DNA of 64,000 nucleotides from Burkholderia sp. 4M9327F10 (GTDB lineage Bacteria > Pseudomonadota > Gammaproteobacteria > Burkholderiales > Burkholderiaceae). The stretch lies in NCBI RefSeq assembly GCF_005503145.1, contig NZ_SCNV01000045.1, positions 1 through 64,000 of the forward strand, read 5' to 3'. This document shows positions 9,746 through 17,506 of the stretch, piece by piece. Each line of letters starts with the position of its first letter. Position 1 is the stretch's first letter. The translations under genes and the position numbers were made by a program. Under the pieces are notes generated by a model that had not been told where the DNA came from, did no database searches, and saw only the letters and a program-made list of their open reading frames with translations.

Positions 9746-10378
9746 ATGCTGAAGAAGCTGCTCATGCTTTGCCTCGCTCTCGCCCTGTCGCTGTCAGCCG
9801 GTTTCGCCGCCGCGGTCGAAGTCAATTCCGCCGATCAGGCCACGCTCGAAACAGTCAAGGGTATCGGCCCGGTGCATGCCAAAGCCATTATCGACGAGCG
9901 CACCAAGAACGGCCCGTTCAAGGATGCCGACGATCTCGCCTCGCGCGTGAAGGGCCTCGGCACCAAATCGGTGAGCAACCTCGAAGCAGCCGGCCTCACG
10001 ATTAACGGTTCTTCAGCAGCACCGACCGGCGCGAAGACCGCAGCCAAGTCGAGCACGGCGAACGCTGGCAACACCACGAGCACGAGCGCGCCGGCAGCCA
10101 GGACGCCGGCCGCAGCCACCACGGCCGCTACGACGACGGCCGCACCGGCTGCTGCCACTGCGAGTGCCCCTGCAGCAGCGTCAAGTGGCAAGGCTTCGAA
10201 GTCGAAGAAAAAGAGCAAGGCGGCCTCGGACGCGGCCGCTGCCTCTGCTCCTGCCACAGCCGCTGCAAGCGCGCCGGCAGATGCATCGGGCAGCCAGGCC
10301 ACCAAGTCGAAGAAGGCCAGGAAGAGCAAGGCAGCGTCGGCTGCCGCAGCATCGGCTGCCGCAGCTTCGGGCACGTGA
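9746..10378 (+). CDS. ComEA-like exported helix-hairpin-helix protein with Ala/Lys tail
   Basis: The start is the ATG at 9746, with GGAG 8 bases upstream; a GTG at 9737 overlaps that ribosome site and is rejected. The protein is about 210 residues. A signal peptide (MLKKLLMLCLALALSLSAG) is followed by a ComEA-type helix-hairpin-helix domain: VEVNSADQATLETVKGIG, then GPFKDADDLASRVKGLG. This fold binds DNA non-specifically and in ComEA captures transforming DNA in the periplasm. From about residue 85 onward the sequence is low-complexity Ala/Thr/Ser/Pro with two Lys clusters (KSKKKSK and KSKKARKSK), resembling a histone H1-like tail. The domain call is firm. A role in DNA uptake is inferred, as no other com genes are nearby. 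Confidence 0.85.
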   Translation: MLKKLLMLCLALALSLSAGFAAAVEVNSADQATLETVKGIGPVHAKAIIDERTKNGPFKDADDLASRVKGLGTKSVSNLEAAGLTINGSSAAPTGAKTAAKSSTANAGNTTSTSAPAARTPAAATTAATTTAAPAAATASAPAAASSGKASKSKKKSKAASDAAAASAPATAAASAPADASGSQATKSKKARKSKAASAAAASAAAASGT

Positions 10379-10533
10379 GATTCGTCGGGTGCAACGGCGT
10401 GACACAGTCCGCCTGAGCCCTGCGATGCGGTATCGCGAACGCCCTGCTTCACATCCATCCGGTGCCGCGCAACCGCGCGGCGTTTTCACCCGCCGGCGTC
10501 TCGACAGAACGCCGGCATTCAAGAGAGACCGTC

Positions 10534-10965
10534 ATGAGCCTACTCGACACCCTCGGTTCCTTGCTCGGCCAGTCGCCCGAAGGCGGCGGCAACCAGCAGG
10601 CCCTTATCAGCACCGCGCTTGAATTCGTCAACAACCAGCCGGGCGGCCTGAATGGCCTGATCCAGCAGTTCAAGGACAAAGGCGCCGGCGACATCATCAG
10701 TTCGTGGGTCGGCAACGGCGAGAATCAGCCGATCTCGGCAGACGCGCTGCATAGCGTGCTCGGCTCGGACACGGTCGCCAATCTGGCTGCCAAGGCCGGC
10801 GTGCAACCCGATCAGGTCACAGGACTGCTGTCGCAGATCCTGCCGCACGTCGTCAATGCGGCAACGCCCAATGGCGAAGTGCCCGCCGCCGGCCAGGTGG
10901 ATACGGGCAGCGTGCTTGGCGCACTCGGCAGCCTGTCGTCGCTGTTCGGCAAGGGCAACGCATAA
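10534..10965 (+). CDS. YidB family (DUF937) protein
   Basis: The 143-residue protein starts MSLLDTLGSLLGQ at an ATG with AAGAGAG 7 bases upstream; the frame is open further upstream but without a ribosome site. It has the YidB/DUF937 pattern: an N-terminal amphipathic helix, the phrase GGLNGLIQQFKDKGAGDIISSWVG, then NQPISADALHSVLG and a helical second half ending in LGALGSLSSLFGKG. No signal peptide or catalytic motif is visible. The molecular function of the family is unknown. It ends just before a strong terminator and appears to be monocistronic. Confidence 0.85.
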   Translation: MSLLDTLGSLLGQSPEGGGNQQALISTALEFVNNQPGGLNGLIQQFKDKGAGDIISSWVGNGENQPISADALHSVLGSDTVANLAAKAGVQPDQVTGLLSQILPHVVNAATPNGEVPAAGQVDTGSVLGALGSLSSLFGKGNA

Positions 10966-11018
10966 CGCTTGACGTAGCGGCGGCCGCCGCGTTGAATGGC
11001 GCGCGCCGCACCACAAGT

Positions 11019-11054
11019 AAAAAGGGCAACGAATCAAGCTTCGTTGCCCTTTTT
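11019..11054. terminator. Bidirectional intrinsic terminator between yidB-like gene and clpB
   Basis: A 15-base perfect stem (AAAAAGGGCAACGAA with its complement, 11019-11033 and 11040-11054) closes a 6-base loop. A-run and T-run on the two flanks let it work in both directions, serving the converging YidB-like gene and clpB. Confidence 0.9.
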
Positions 11055-11151
11055 CATTTCACCGTTCGTCCGCTAAAGGTGGCTCAAACTCAGCCGCCCT
11101 GCCGAACCTGCCGAGCTTGTGGCAAGCGCCACCGCTCATGCCCAACACCGC

Positions 11152-13749
11152 TTAATGCACGACGCGGTCGAACACCAGCTTGCCGTCGTCCACTTCCACC
11201 GGAATCACATCCTTCGGTCCGAACTTGCCGGCCAGAATCAGCTTCGCAACCGGATTCTCGATCTCCTGCTGGATCGCGCGCTTCAACGGCCGGGCGCCGA
11301 ACAGCGGGTCGTAGCCGACCTTGCCGATCAGCTCCAGCGCGTCTTCCGACACCACCAGTTGCATGTCGAGCTTCGCGAGCCGCTCCTGCAGCCGTTGCAA
11401 CTGGATCCGCGCAATCGACTGGATGTTCGAGCGGTCGAGCGCATGGAACACGACAACGTCGTCGATCCGGTTAAGGAATTCGGGGCGGAAATGCAGCTTC
11501 ACCTCTTCCCACACCGCATCCTTCACGGCCTCCTGCGGCTCGCCGACCATCGCCTGGATCACTTGCGAACCGAGGTTCGACGTCATCACGATCACCGTGT
11601 TCTTGAAGTCCACGGTGCGGCCCTGGCCATCGGTCATGCGGCCGTCGTCGAGCACCTGCAGCAGCACATTGAAGACGTCCGGGTGAGCCTTTTCGATCTC
11701 GTCGAGCAGGATCACGCTGTACGGCTTGCGACGCACCGCTTCGGTCAGATAGCCGCCTTCCTCATAGCCGACGTAGCCCGGCGGCGCGCCGATCAGCCGC
11801 GCGACGCTATGCTTCTCCATGAACTCGCTCATGTCGATGCGGATCAGATGATCCTCCGAATCGAACAGGAACGACGCCAGCGCCTTGCACAGTTCGGTCT
11901 TGCCCACGCCAGTCGGGCCAAGGAACAGGAACGAACCGTACGGACGGTTTGGATCGGCTAGACCCGCACGCGAACGGCGGATCGCATCGGCGACGGCCGA
12001 AATGGCTTCGTCCTGACCGACCACGCGGTCGTGCAGCTTTTCTTCGATCTGCAGCAGCTTTTCGCGCTCGCCCTGCATCATCCGCGAAACCGGAATGCCG
12101 GTTGCGCGCGACACCACTTCGGCGATTTCCTCGGCGCCCACCTGCGTGCGCAACAAGCGCGGCCGGGTCGGATTGTTCTGCTCCTTCGCCTCGGCCATGG
12201 TGACTTCCTTCAGTTGCGCTTCGAGCCCCGGCAGCTTGCCGTACTGCAGCTCGGCGACCTTCTCCAGCTTGCCTTCACGTTGCAGGCGCGTGATTTCCGC
12301 ACGGGTCCGCTCGATCTCTTCCTTCAGTTGCGCACTGCCCAGCACCGCCGCCTTTTCGGCAGTCCAGATTTCTTCGAGGTCCGAATAATCGCGATTCAGA
12401 CGCTCGATTTCTTCCTCGATCAGTTGCAGGCGCTTCTGCGAGGCTTCGTCCTTTTCCTTCTTGACGGCTTCGCGCTCGATCTTGAGCTGGATCAGACGGC
12501 GGTCGAGCCGGTCCATCTCCTCGGGCTTCGAATCAATTTCCATCTTGATCTTCGAGGCCGCCTCGTCGATCAGATCGATGGCCTTGTCCGGCAGGAACCG
12601 GTCCGTGATGTAACGATGCGAGAGTTCCGCCGCCGCGACGATCGCCGGGTCGGTGATATCCACGCCGTGGTGCAGCTCATACTTTTCCTGCAAGCCGCGC
12701 AGGATCGCGATGGTCGCCTCCACCGAAGGCTCGTCGACCAGCACTTTCTGGAAACGCCGCTCGAGCGCCGCATCCTTCTCGATGTACTTGCGATACTCGT
12801 CGAGCGTGGTGGCGCCGACACAGTGCAGCTCGCCGCGCGACAATGCAGGCTTGAGCATGTTGCCTGCGTCCATGGCCCCTTCGGCCTTGCCCGCACCGAC
12901 CATGGTGTGAATTTCGTCGATAAAGACGATGGTCTGGCCTTCGTCCTTGGCGATATCGTTCAGCACGGCCTTCAGGCGCTCTTCGAACTCGCCGCGGTAC
13001 TTGGCGCCGGCCAGCAGTGCCGCCATATCGAGCGAGAGCACACGCTTGCCCTTGAGCGTTTCCGGCACTTCGCCGTTGACGATGCGCTGCGCGAGGCCTT
13101 CCACGATAGCGGTCTTGCCCACGCCCGGCTCGCCGATCAGCACCGGGTTGTTCTTGGTGCGGCGCTGCAGGATCTGGATGGAGCGGCGAATCTCGTCGTC
13201 GCGGCCAATCACTGGATCGAGCTTGCCCGCGCGGGCCCGCTCGGTCAGATCGACGGTGTATTTTTTCAGTGCTTCACGCTGGCTTTCGGCGTCCTGACTA
13301 TGTACCTGCGAGCCGCCGCGCACGGCGGCAATGGCCGATTCCAGCGACTTGCGCGACAGGCCGTGCTGACGCGCGAGGCGCCCGGCCTCGCCCTTGTCGT
13401 CAGCCACTGCGAGCAGGAACATTTCGCTGGCGATAAACGTGTCGTTGAGCTTTTGCGCTTCCTTGTCGGCCTGGTTCAGAAGACCGGTCAGATCGCGGCC
13501 GATCTGCACGTTGCCGTCGGTGCCCTGCACCTGCGGAAGACGCGTAATCGCGTCGTTCAGCGCCGTTTGCAGCGCCTGGACATGCACGCCGGCGCGCGAC
13601 AGCAACGAACGCGCGGAGCCGTCCTGTTGTGCGATCAGCGCCGCCAATAGATGAACCGGCTCGATGTACTGATTGTCATGGCCGACGGCCAGACTCTGCG
13701 CATCCGCCAACGCTTCCTGGAATTTAGTGGTGAGCTTGTCGACTCTCAT
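11152..13749 (-). CDS. clpB: ClpB disaggregase
   Basis: The protein has 865 residues, the full ClpB length. In order it has the N-terminal repeat domain (MRVDKLTTKFQEAL), NBD1 with Walker A GEPGVGKT near residue 205 and Walker B VFIDEIH, the long coiled-coil middle domain (about 400-530) that distinguishes ClpB from ClpA/ClpC, and NBD2 with GPTGVGKT near 605 and an arginine finger region. It rescues aggregated proteins together with DnaK. The start is the ATG at 13749, behind GGAGGT; a TTG one codon upstream is too close to that site. A sigma-32-type promoter lies directly upstream. Confidence 0.98.
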   Translation of the reverse strand: MRVDKLTTKFQEALADAQSLAVGHDNQYIEPVHLLAALIAQQDGSARSLLSRAGVHVQALQTALNDAITRLPQVQGTDGNVQIGRDLTGLLNQADKEAQKLNDTFIASEMFLLAVADDKGEAGRLARQHGLSRKSLESAIAAVRGGSQVHSQDAESQREALKKYTVDLTERARAGKLDPVIGRDDEIRRSIQILQRRTKNNPVLIGEPGVGKTAIVEGLAQRIVNGEVPETLKGKRVLSLDMAALLAGAKYRGEFEERLKAVLNDIAKDEGQTIVFIDEIHTMVGAGKAEGAMDAGNMLKPALSRGELHCVGATTLDEYRKYIEKDAALERRFQKVLVDEPSVEATIAILRGLQEKYELHHGVDITDPAIVAAAELSHRYITDRFLPDKAIDLIDEAASKIKMEIDSKPEEMDRLDRRLIQLKIEREAVKKEKDEASQKRLQLIEEEIERLNRDYSDLEEIWTAEKAAVLGSAQLKEEIERTRAEITRLQREGKLEKVAELQYGKLPGLEAQLKEVTMAEAKEQNNPTRPRLLRTQVGAEEIAEVVSRATGIPVSRMMQGEREKLLQIEEKLHDRVVGQDEAISAVADAIRRSRAGLADPNRPYGSFLFLGPTGVGKTELCKALASFLFDSEDHLIRIDMSEFMEKHSVARLIGAPPGYVGYEEGGYLTEAVRRKPYSVILLDEIEKAHPDVFNVLLQVLDDGRMTDGQGRTVDFKNTVIVMTSNLGSQVIQAMVGEPQEAVKDAVWEEVKLHFRPEFLNRIDDVVVFHALDRSNIQSIARIQLQRLQERLAKLDMQLVVSEDALELIGKVGYDPLFGARPLKRAIQQEIENPVAKLILAGKFGPKDVIPVEVDDGKLVFDRVVH

Positions 13750-13779
13750 CAAGAGACCTCCAATTTTCGAATATCACCA

Positions 13780-13807
13780 AAATGAGGCGTTTTCTGCGGG
13801 TTTCAAG
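13780..13807 (-). promoter_or_regulatory. Heat-shock (sigma-32) promoter of clpB
   Basis: On the minus strand CTTGAAA (13807-13801), a 13-base spacer and CCTCATTT (13787-13780) match the sigma-32 consensus CTTGAAA and CCCCATNT closely. The message would start about 25 bases before the clpB ATG. Confidence 0.8.
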
Positions 13808-13868
13808 CGCTTTTTTGCATGCGACAGCAAGTATTTAACAATTGAGACGAACAACCGGTTTGCTCTGG

Positions 13869-14369
13869 TCAATCGGCAGGCGCCGCCCCGGCGTCGCCGG
13901 GTGCGGCCAGTTCGATGGGGATAATTGCGCGCATGCCGAGCAGCGCCGCCAGGGGGCCCGCAGGCTCGGCCAACTCCCCGATCGTATGCCGATCGAGCTC
14001 GGATAGGAATGCATGCCGTGCCACCTCCAGCACCCCTTTCAGGCGGCATTGCGACTCGATCACACAATGGCGGTGGGTGCCGCGCTCGTCGGGAAAGCAG
14101 CCCACCAGCGCGAAATCGGTTTCGGTGGCCCGCACCACTTCGCCCACCGTCAGCGTGCCCGAGTGCTCGAAGAGCCGCAGGCCACCGTTACGGCCGCGCA
14201 CCGTTTCGACCCAGCCGAGTTCGCCGAGCCGTTGCACGACCTTCATCAGATGGTTCTTCGAAATCCCGTAGGCATCCGAGATATCCTGGATCGTCGACAA
14301 GCTTTTGCCGCGTACCGCCAGATACAGCATGACGCGTAGTGAATAATCCGTGTAGTCGGTCAGTCTCAT
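13869..14369 (-). CDS. nsrR: NsrR-type Rrf2 family nitric oxide-sensing repressor
   Basis: The 166-residue protein starts MRLTDYTDYSLRVMLYLA, which is the NsrR form of the Rrf2 winged-helix head. The three cluster-ligating cysteines are in the right places (VGCFPDERGTHRHC, then SQCRL). NsrR carries an Fe-S cluster that is destroyed by NO, which relieves repression of NO-detoxifying genes. The C-terminus has a short Ala-rich extension. It is divergent from a truncated haemoglobin, a plausible target, and a palindrome matching the outer arms of the NsrR operator lies between them. IscR is excluded by the cysteine spacing and the neighbours, though not with certainty. Confidence 0.82.
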   Translation of the reverse strand: MRLTDYTDYSLRVMLYLAVRGKSLSTIQDISDAYGISKNHLMKVVQRLGELGWVETVRGRNGGLRLFEHSGTLTVGEVVRATETDFALVGCFPDERGTHRHCVIESQCRLKGVLEVARHAFLSELDRHTIGELAEPAGPLAALLGMRAIIPIELAAPGDAGAAPAD

Positions 14370-14451
14370 AGTCGCAAAATCATGATGAGCGACGACGATC
14401 CGCTGGAAGACCTTGTCGGCGCGAGGGTTGCCGGTGTAGCCGCTACGCCAT

Positions 14452-14474
14452 AACATGCAGGGGCTGCGCATGTT
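14452..14474. promoter_or_regulatory. Probable NsrR operator
   Basis: AACATGC, nine bases, GCATGTT forms a perfect 7-base inverted repeat of total length 23 (8-base arms if the flanking T and A are counted, 14451-14475). The length and outer arms match the NsrR consensus AAGATGC-N9-GCATCTT recalled from gamma-proteobacteria, with the inner AT-rich bases replaced by G/C. It lies 83 bases before nsrR and about 165 before the haemoglobin gene. Confidence 0.6.
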
Positions 14475-14640
14475 AAAGGCGTGGACTTTCCGTAATCCTT
14501 CTCATTCTGAATGGTATCGTTTGCTCGCATCGTTGTTTTTCTGATCAATGTCAGACCCATACCTGATACCTGGTCATTGCGATTGAGGCGTGTGACTTCT
14601 TACCGCCCCTGTCGCCTCTGCGTTTCCCTGTGACCACTGC

Positions 14641-15195
14641 ATGAAGCCAATCTTTACGCCGGCGGCCGCTGCGCCGCGACACGCCGCACCCGACGAAGCC
14701 AATATCCGCGAACTCGTGTACGCGTTTTATGACCGGGTGCGCGCCGACTCCCTGCTCGGCCCCATCTTCGAGCAGGCGCTGGCAGGACGCTGGGACGAGC
14801 ATCTGCCGAAGATGTGCACCTTCTGGGCAAGCCTCGTGCTCGGCGCGAAGCAGTATCGCGGCAATGTGCAGCAGGCGCACCAGCCGTTGCCGGGCATCGA
14901 GCCGCAGCATTTCAGCCACTGGCTGTATCTGTTTCTCGATACCGTGGAGTCGCGCTACGAGCCCGCCGCGGCAGTCCGCTTCATGGAACCGGCCTTGCGC
15001 ATCGCGCAGAGCTTGCAGTTGAGCCGGTTTGGCTGGGAGTACACGATTCCCGCCGAGCAACAGGCCCTGCTCGCGCGGGTAGCGCCGGCCCGGCGCGAGC
15101 GTGCCGAACATGCGCACCCGGAGACCCCCCCGGCCAGAAGCGCGCGCGGCGAGCCGTTTCCGGCAAAGATCATCGGGAGCTCAAGCGAGGACTGA
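14641..15195 (+). CDS. Group III truncated haemoglobin
   Basis: The 184-residue protein contains a truncated globin domain in residues 15-140: RELVYAFYDRVRADSLLGPIF, then HLPKMCTFWASLVLG, then a proximal-His region QQAHQPLPGIEPQHFSHWLYLF and a conserved Trp near the end of the fold. The HQPLP/HF.HW pattern is that of group III (trHb-P) globins. About 40 residues after the globin fold are charged and low in complexity. The protein should bind haem and react with NO or O2. Its position opposite nsrR suggests NO detoxification. The start ATG at 14641 has no strong ribosome site, so the first residues are uncertain. Confidence 0.85.
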   Translation: MKPIFTPAAAAPRHAAPDEANIRELVYAFYDRVRADSLLGPIFEQALAGRWDEHLPKMCTFWASLVLGAKQYRGNVQQAHQPLPGIEPQHFSHWLYLFLDTVESRYEPAAAVRFMEPALRIAQSLQLSRFGWEYTIPAEQQALLARVAPARRERAEHAHPETPPARSARGEPFPAKIIGSSSED

Positions 15196-15231
15196 AACGC
15201 CGCCACGCAGGTGGGCGCAGCGCGAGACACG

Positions 15232-15717
15232 CTATTCGGGCTTCGTGGACTGGGTATTCGTCAGATCAATACCCCAGCGTGCAAGCGCAGCGTCGTCTGT
15301 CACGCGAGCGTCAACCCAGCGCTCGCCCTGCTCGGTCTTTTCCTTCTTCCAGAACGGCGCTGCGGTCTTCAGATAGTCCATCACGAACTCGCAGGAAGCG
15401 AACGCGTCGCCGCGATGCGCCGCGGTGGTCGCCACCAGCACGATCTGGTCGAGCGGCATCAGCTTGCCGACCCGGTGAACGATCAGCACCTCGACGCCGG
15501 GCCAGCGCCCACGCGCGGCCTCGACGATCGCGCCAAGCGATTTCTCGGTCATGCCCGGATAGTGCTCGAGCTCCATGGTTTGCACCGCGCTGCCGTCGTT
15601 CAGGTCGCGCACCGTGCCGACAAAGCAGGCCACCGCGCCAATCTTCGGATTTTGTGCGCGCAAGGCTGCTACTTCGGTGCTCAGGTCGAAGTCTTCTGTC
15701 TGGACGCGAACGGTCAT
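15232..15717 (-). CDS. moaE: Molybdopterin synthase catalytic subunit MoaE
   Basis: The 161-residue protein has the MoaE signature: CFVGTVRDLNDG, then LEHYPGMTEKSLGAIV, HRVGKLMPLDQIVLVATTAAHRGDAF and the active-site Lys region DYLKTAAPFWKKE. It converts precursor Z (cPMP) to molybdopterin using the thiocarboxylated tail of MoaD, which is encoded 32 bases upstream in the same direction. It forms a moeA-moaD-moaE cluster, so this is a molybdenum cofactor operon. Confidence 0.97.
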   Translation of the reverse strand: MTVRVQTEDFDLSTEVAALRAQNPKIGAVACFVGTVRDLNDGSAVQTMELEHYPGMTEKSLGAIVEAARGRWPGVEVLIVHRVGKLMPLDQIVLVATTAAHRGDAFASCEFVMDYLKTAAPFWKKEKTEQGERWVDARVTDDAALARWGIDLTNTQSTKPE

Positions 15718-15749
15718 CGCATGCTCCCTTGCCCTTGGTTCCTTCGCCC

Positions 15750-16007
15750 TTAACCGCCCGTGACCGGGGGAAAGAACGCGACTTCGCAGCCGTCGGTAAT
15801 GCGCGTGCCGGCGTCAGTCATCTCGTGGTTGCAGGCCATGCGCAGCGCGCGGCCCTCGGCGAGCGTCTCCGCCCAGATGCCGCCGCGCACGCGCAGCCAG
15901 ATCCGCACGTCGCCCACCGTGGCGACGCTATCGGGCACCTCGACCGTCTCCGCGGCCGTACCGAGCGCTTCGCGCACGCTGGCAAAATACTTCAGATCAA
16001 TCTTCAT
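15750..16007 (-). CDS. moaD: Molybdopterin synthase sulfur carrier subunit MoaD
   Basis: An 85-residue ubiquitin-like protein starting MKIDLKYFASVREALG and ending in VAFFPPVTGG; the terminal Gly-Gly is thiocarboxylated and donates sulfur to MoaE. The length is normal for the family. It lies between moeA and moaE in one operon. Confidence 0.97.
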   Translation of the reverse strand: MKIDLKYFASVREALGTAAETVEVPDSVATVGDVRIWLRVRGGIWAETLAEGRALRMACNHEMTDAGTRITDGCEVAFFPPVTGG

Positions 16008-16039
16008 CGGGTTCGCCGCCGGGTACCGCCGGCATCACG

Positions 16040-17365
16040 TCAGTTCAACAGTTCGGAAAAGGGAATGAAGCGCACGGTCTCGCCGGCGCTGATTGCATGA
16101 TTGGGCGGATTGTCGATCAGGCCGTCGCCCCACACCGTCGAAGTCAGCACGGCTGAACTCTGGTTCGGGAACAGATCGAGGCCGCCGGCCGGATTGATGC
16201 GCGCGCGCAGGAATTCGTTGCGCCGGTCGGCTTTGGACTGCGCGAAATCGGCGCGCAGCGACAATGCGCGCGGCGTCACGGTGCGCACGCCGGACAGGCG
16301 CAGCAGGAACGGCCGCACGAACAGCAGAAAGGTGACGAAGCTCGACACCGGGTTGCCCGGCAGGCCGATGAAGAAGGTTTCGGCCGGGGCAGGCGCGGCT
16401 GAGGCATCGCCGGAGCCGCCAGCGGGGCCGCCGACTGAACCGCCAACAGCCCCGGCCGCATCCGCCGTACCGCCACGCCGCACCGCGCCGAACGCGAGCG
16501 GCTTGCCCGGCTTCATGGCGATCTGCCACATCGAAAGACGCCCCTCCGCTTCGACCGCGGGCTTCACATGGTCTTCCTCGCCCACCGAGACGCCGCCGCA
16601 GGTGAGGATCAGGTCGTGGGCCTGCGCGGCTTCGCGCAAGGTCTCGCGCGTCGCGTCGAGCCGGTCGGCGACGATGCCGTAATCGGTCACCTCGCAGCCG
16701 AGCTTTTCGAGCAATCCGCTCAGCGTGAAGCGATTCGAGTTGTAAATGGCGCCGGGCTTGAGCGGCTCGCCGGGCATGGTCAGCTCGTCGCCGGTGAAGA
16801 ACACGGCCACCTTGACGCGCCGCACGACCGCGAGCTCCGCGCAACCGACCGATGCCGCCAGCCCCAGGGCCTGCGGCGTCAAACGCGTGCCCGCCGGCAG
16901 GATCACCGCGCCGCTGCGGATGTCCGCACCTTGTGCCGTGATCCATTCGCCCGCCTTCGGCATATGCAGGATCGTCACTGCGTCGCCACTGGCTTCGGTT
17001 TGCTCCTGTATGACGATCGCATCGGCGCCCGGCGGCACTGTCGCCCCCGTGAAAATGCGCGCGGCCGTGCCGGCTGCGAGCGGCTGCGGCGCATGGCCGG
17101 CCGGGATGCGCTGCGAGACCGGCAAGCGCCGTTCGCCCTGGGTGAGATCGGCAATCCGCACTGCGTAGCCATCCATCGCACTGGTGTTCATCGGCGGCAC
17201 GTCGAGCGGCGAAACCACGTCGACAGCCAGCACGCGGTTCAGCGCCGCTAGCGTGGGCAGTGTTTCCGTGCCGGCCACGGCGTTGGCCGCGCCGAGCAGC
17301 GTCGCGAGCGCATCGGCGGTGGAGAGCATCGGGGCGCGCGGCGCCGGAGAAGTGGGCGTGGACAT
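16040..17365 (-). CDS. moeA: Molybdopterin molybdenumtransferase MoeA
   Basis: The 441-residue protein inserts molybdate into adenylated molybdopterin. It shows the MoeA motifs PPMNTSAMDGYAVR, IFTGATVPPGADAIV, FFTGDEL, SNRFTL, LTCGGVSVG.EDH and FIGLPGNPVSSFV. A Gly/Ala-rich insertion of about 30 residues (nucleotides 16385-16475, AAGAVGGSVGGPAGGSG) interrupts the protein just before FFIGLPGNP and accounts for most of the extra length over the usual 405-415 residues. A second Met at 17329 is an alternative start. It is first in the moeA-moaD-moaE operon. Confidence 0.96.
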   Translation of the reverse strand: MSTPTSPAPRAPMLSTADALATLLGAANAVAGTETLPTLAALNRVLAVDVVSPLDVPPMNTSAMDGYAVRIADLTQGERRLPVSQRIPAGHAPQPLAAGTAARIFTGATVPPGADAIVIQEQTEASGDAVTILHMPKAGEWITAQGADIRSGAVILPAGTRLTPQALGLAASVGCAELAVVRRVKVAVFFTGDELTMPGEPLKPGAIYNSNRFTLSGLLEKLGCEVTDYGIVADRLDATRETLREAAQAHDLILTCGGVSVGEEDHVKPAVEAEGRLSMWQIAMKPGKPLAFGAVRRGGTADAAGAVGGSVGGPAGGSGDASAAPAPAETFFIGLPGNPVSSFVTFLLFVRPFLLRLSGVRTVTPRALSLRADFAQSKADRRNEFLRARINPAGGLDLFPNQSSAVLTSTVWGDGLIDNPPNHAISAGETVRFIPFSELLN

Positions 17366-17506
17366 CGAGGGGAAGGCCCGCAGAACGGAAAAGAATATTG
17401 TAGCGGGCCGCGGGGATGGCCGGGGGAGGCCCGGCCTTATGGGGAGGTTTTGCCGGGCGCCACGCCGGCGCCCGCCCCCTGGTCAAACAAGGCCTCAAGC
17501 GCCGGT

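Noticed and set aside
14503..14513. CATTCTGAATG palindrome and nearby AT-rich stretch as a Fur or second NsrR site
   Set aside because: Too short and too different from either consensus to be called.
17440..17500. Hairpin GGGCGCC/GGCGCCC downstream of thrC as a terminator
   Set aside because: The stem is plausible but no T-run follows, so intrinsic termination is not supported.
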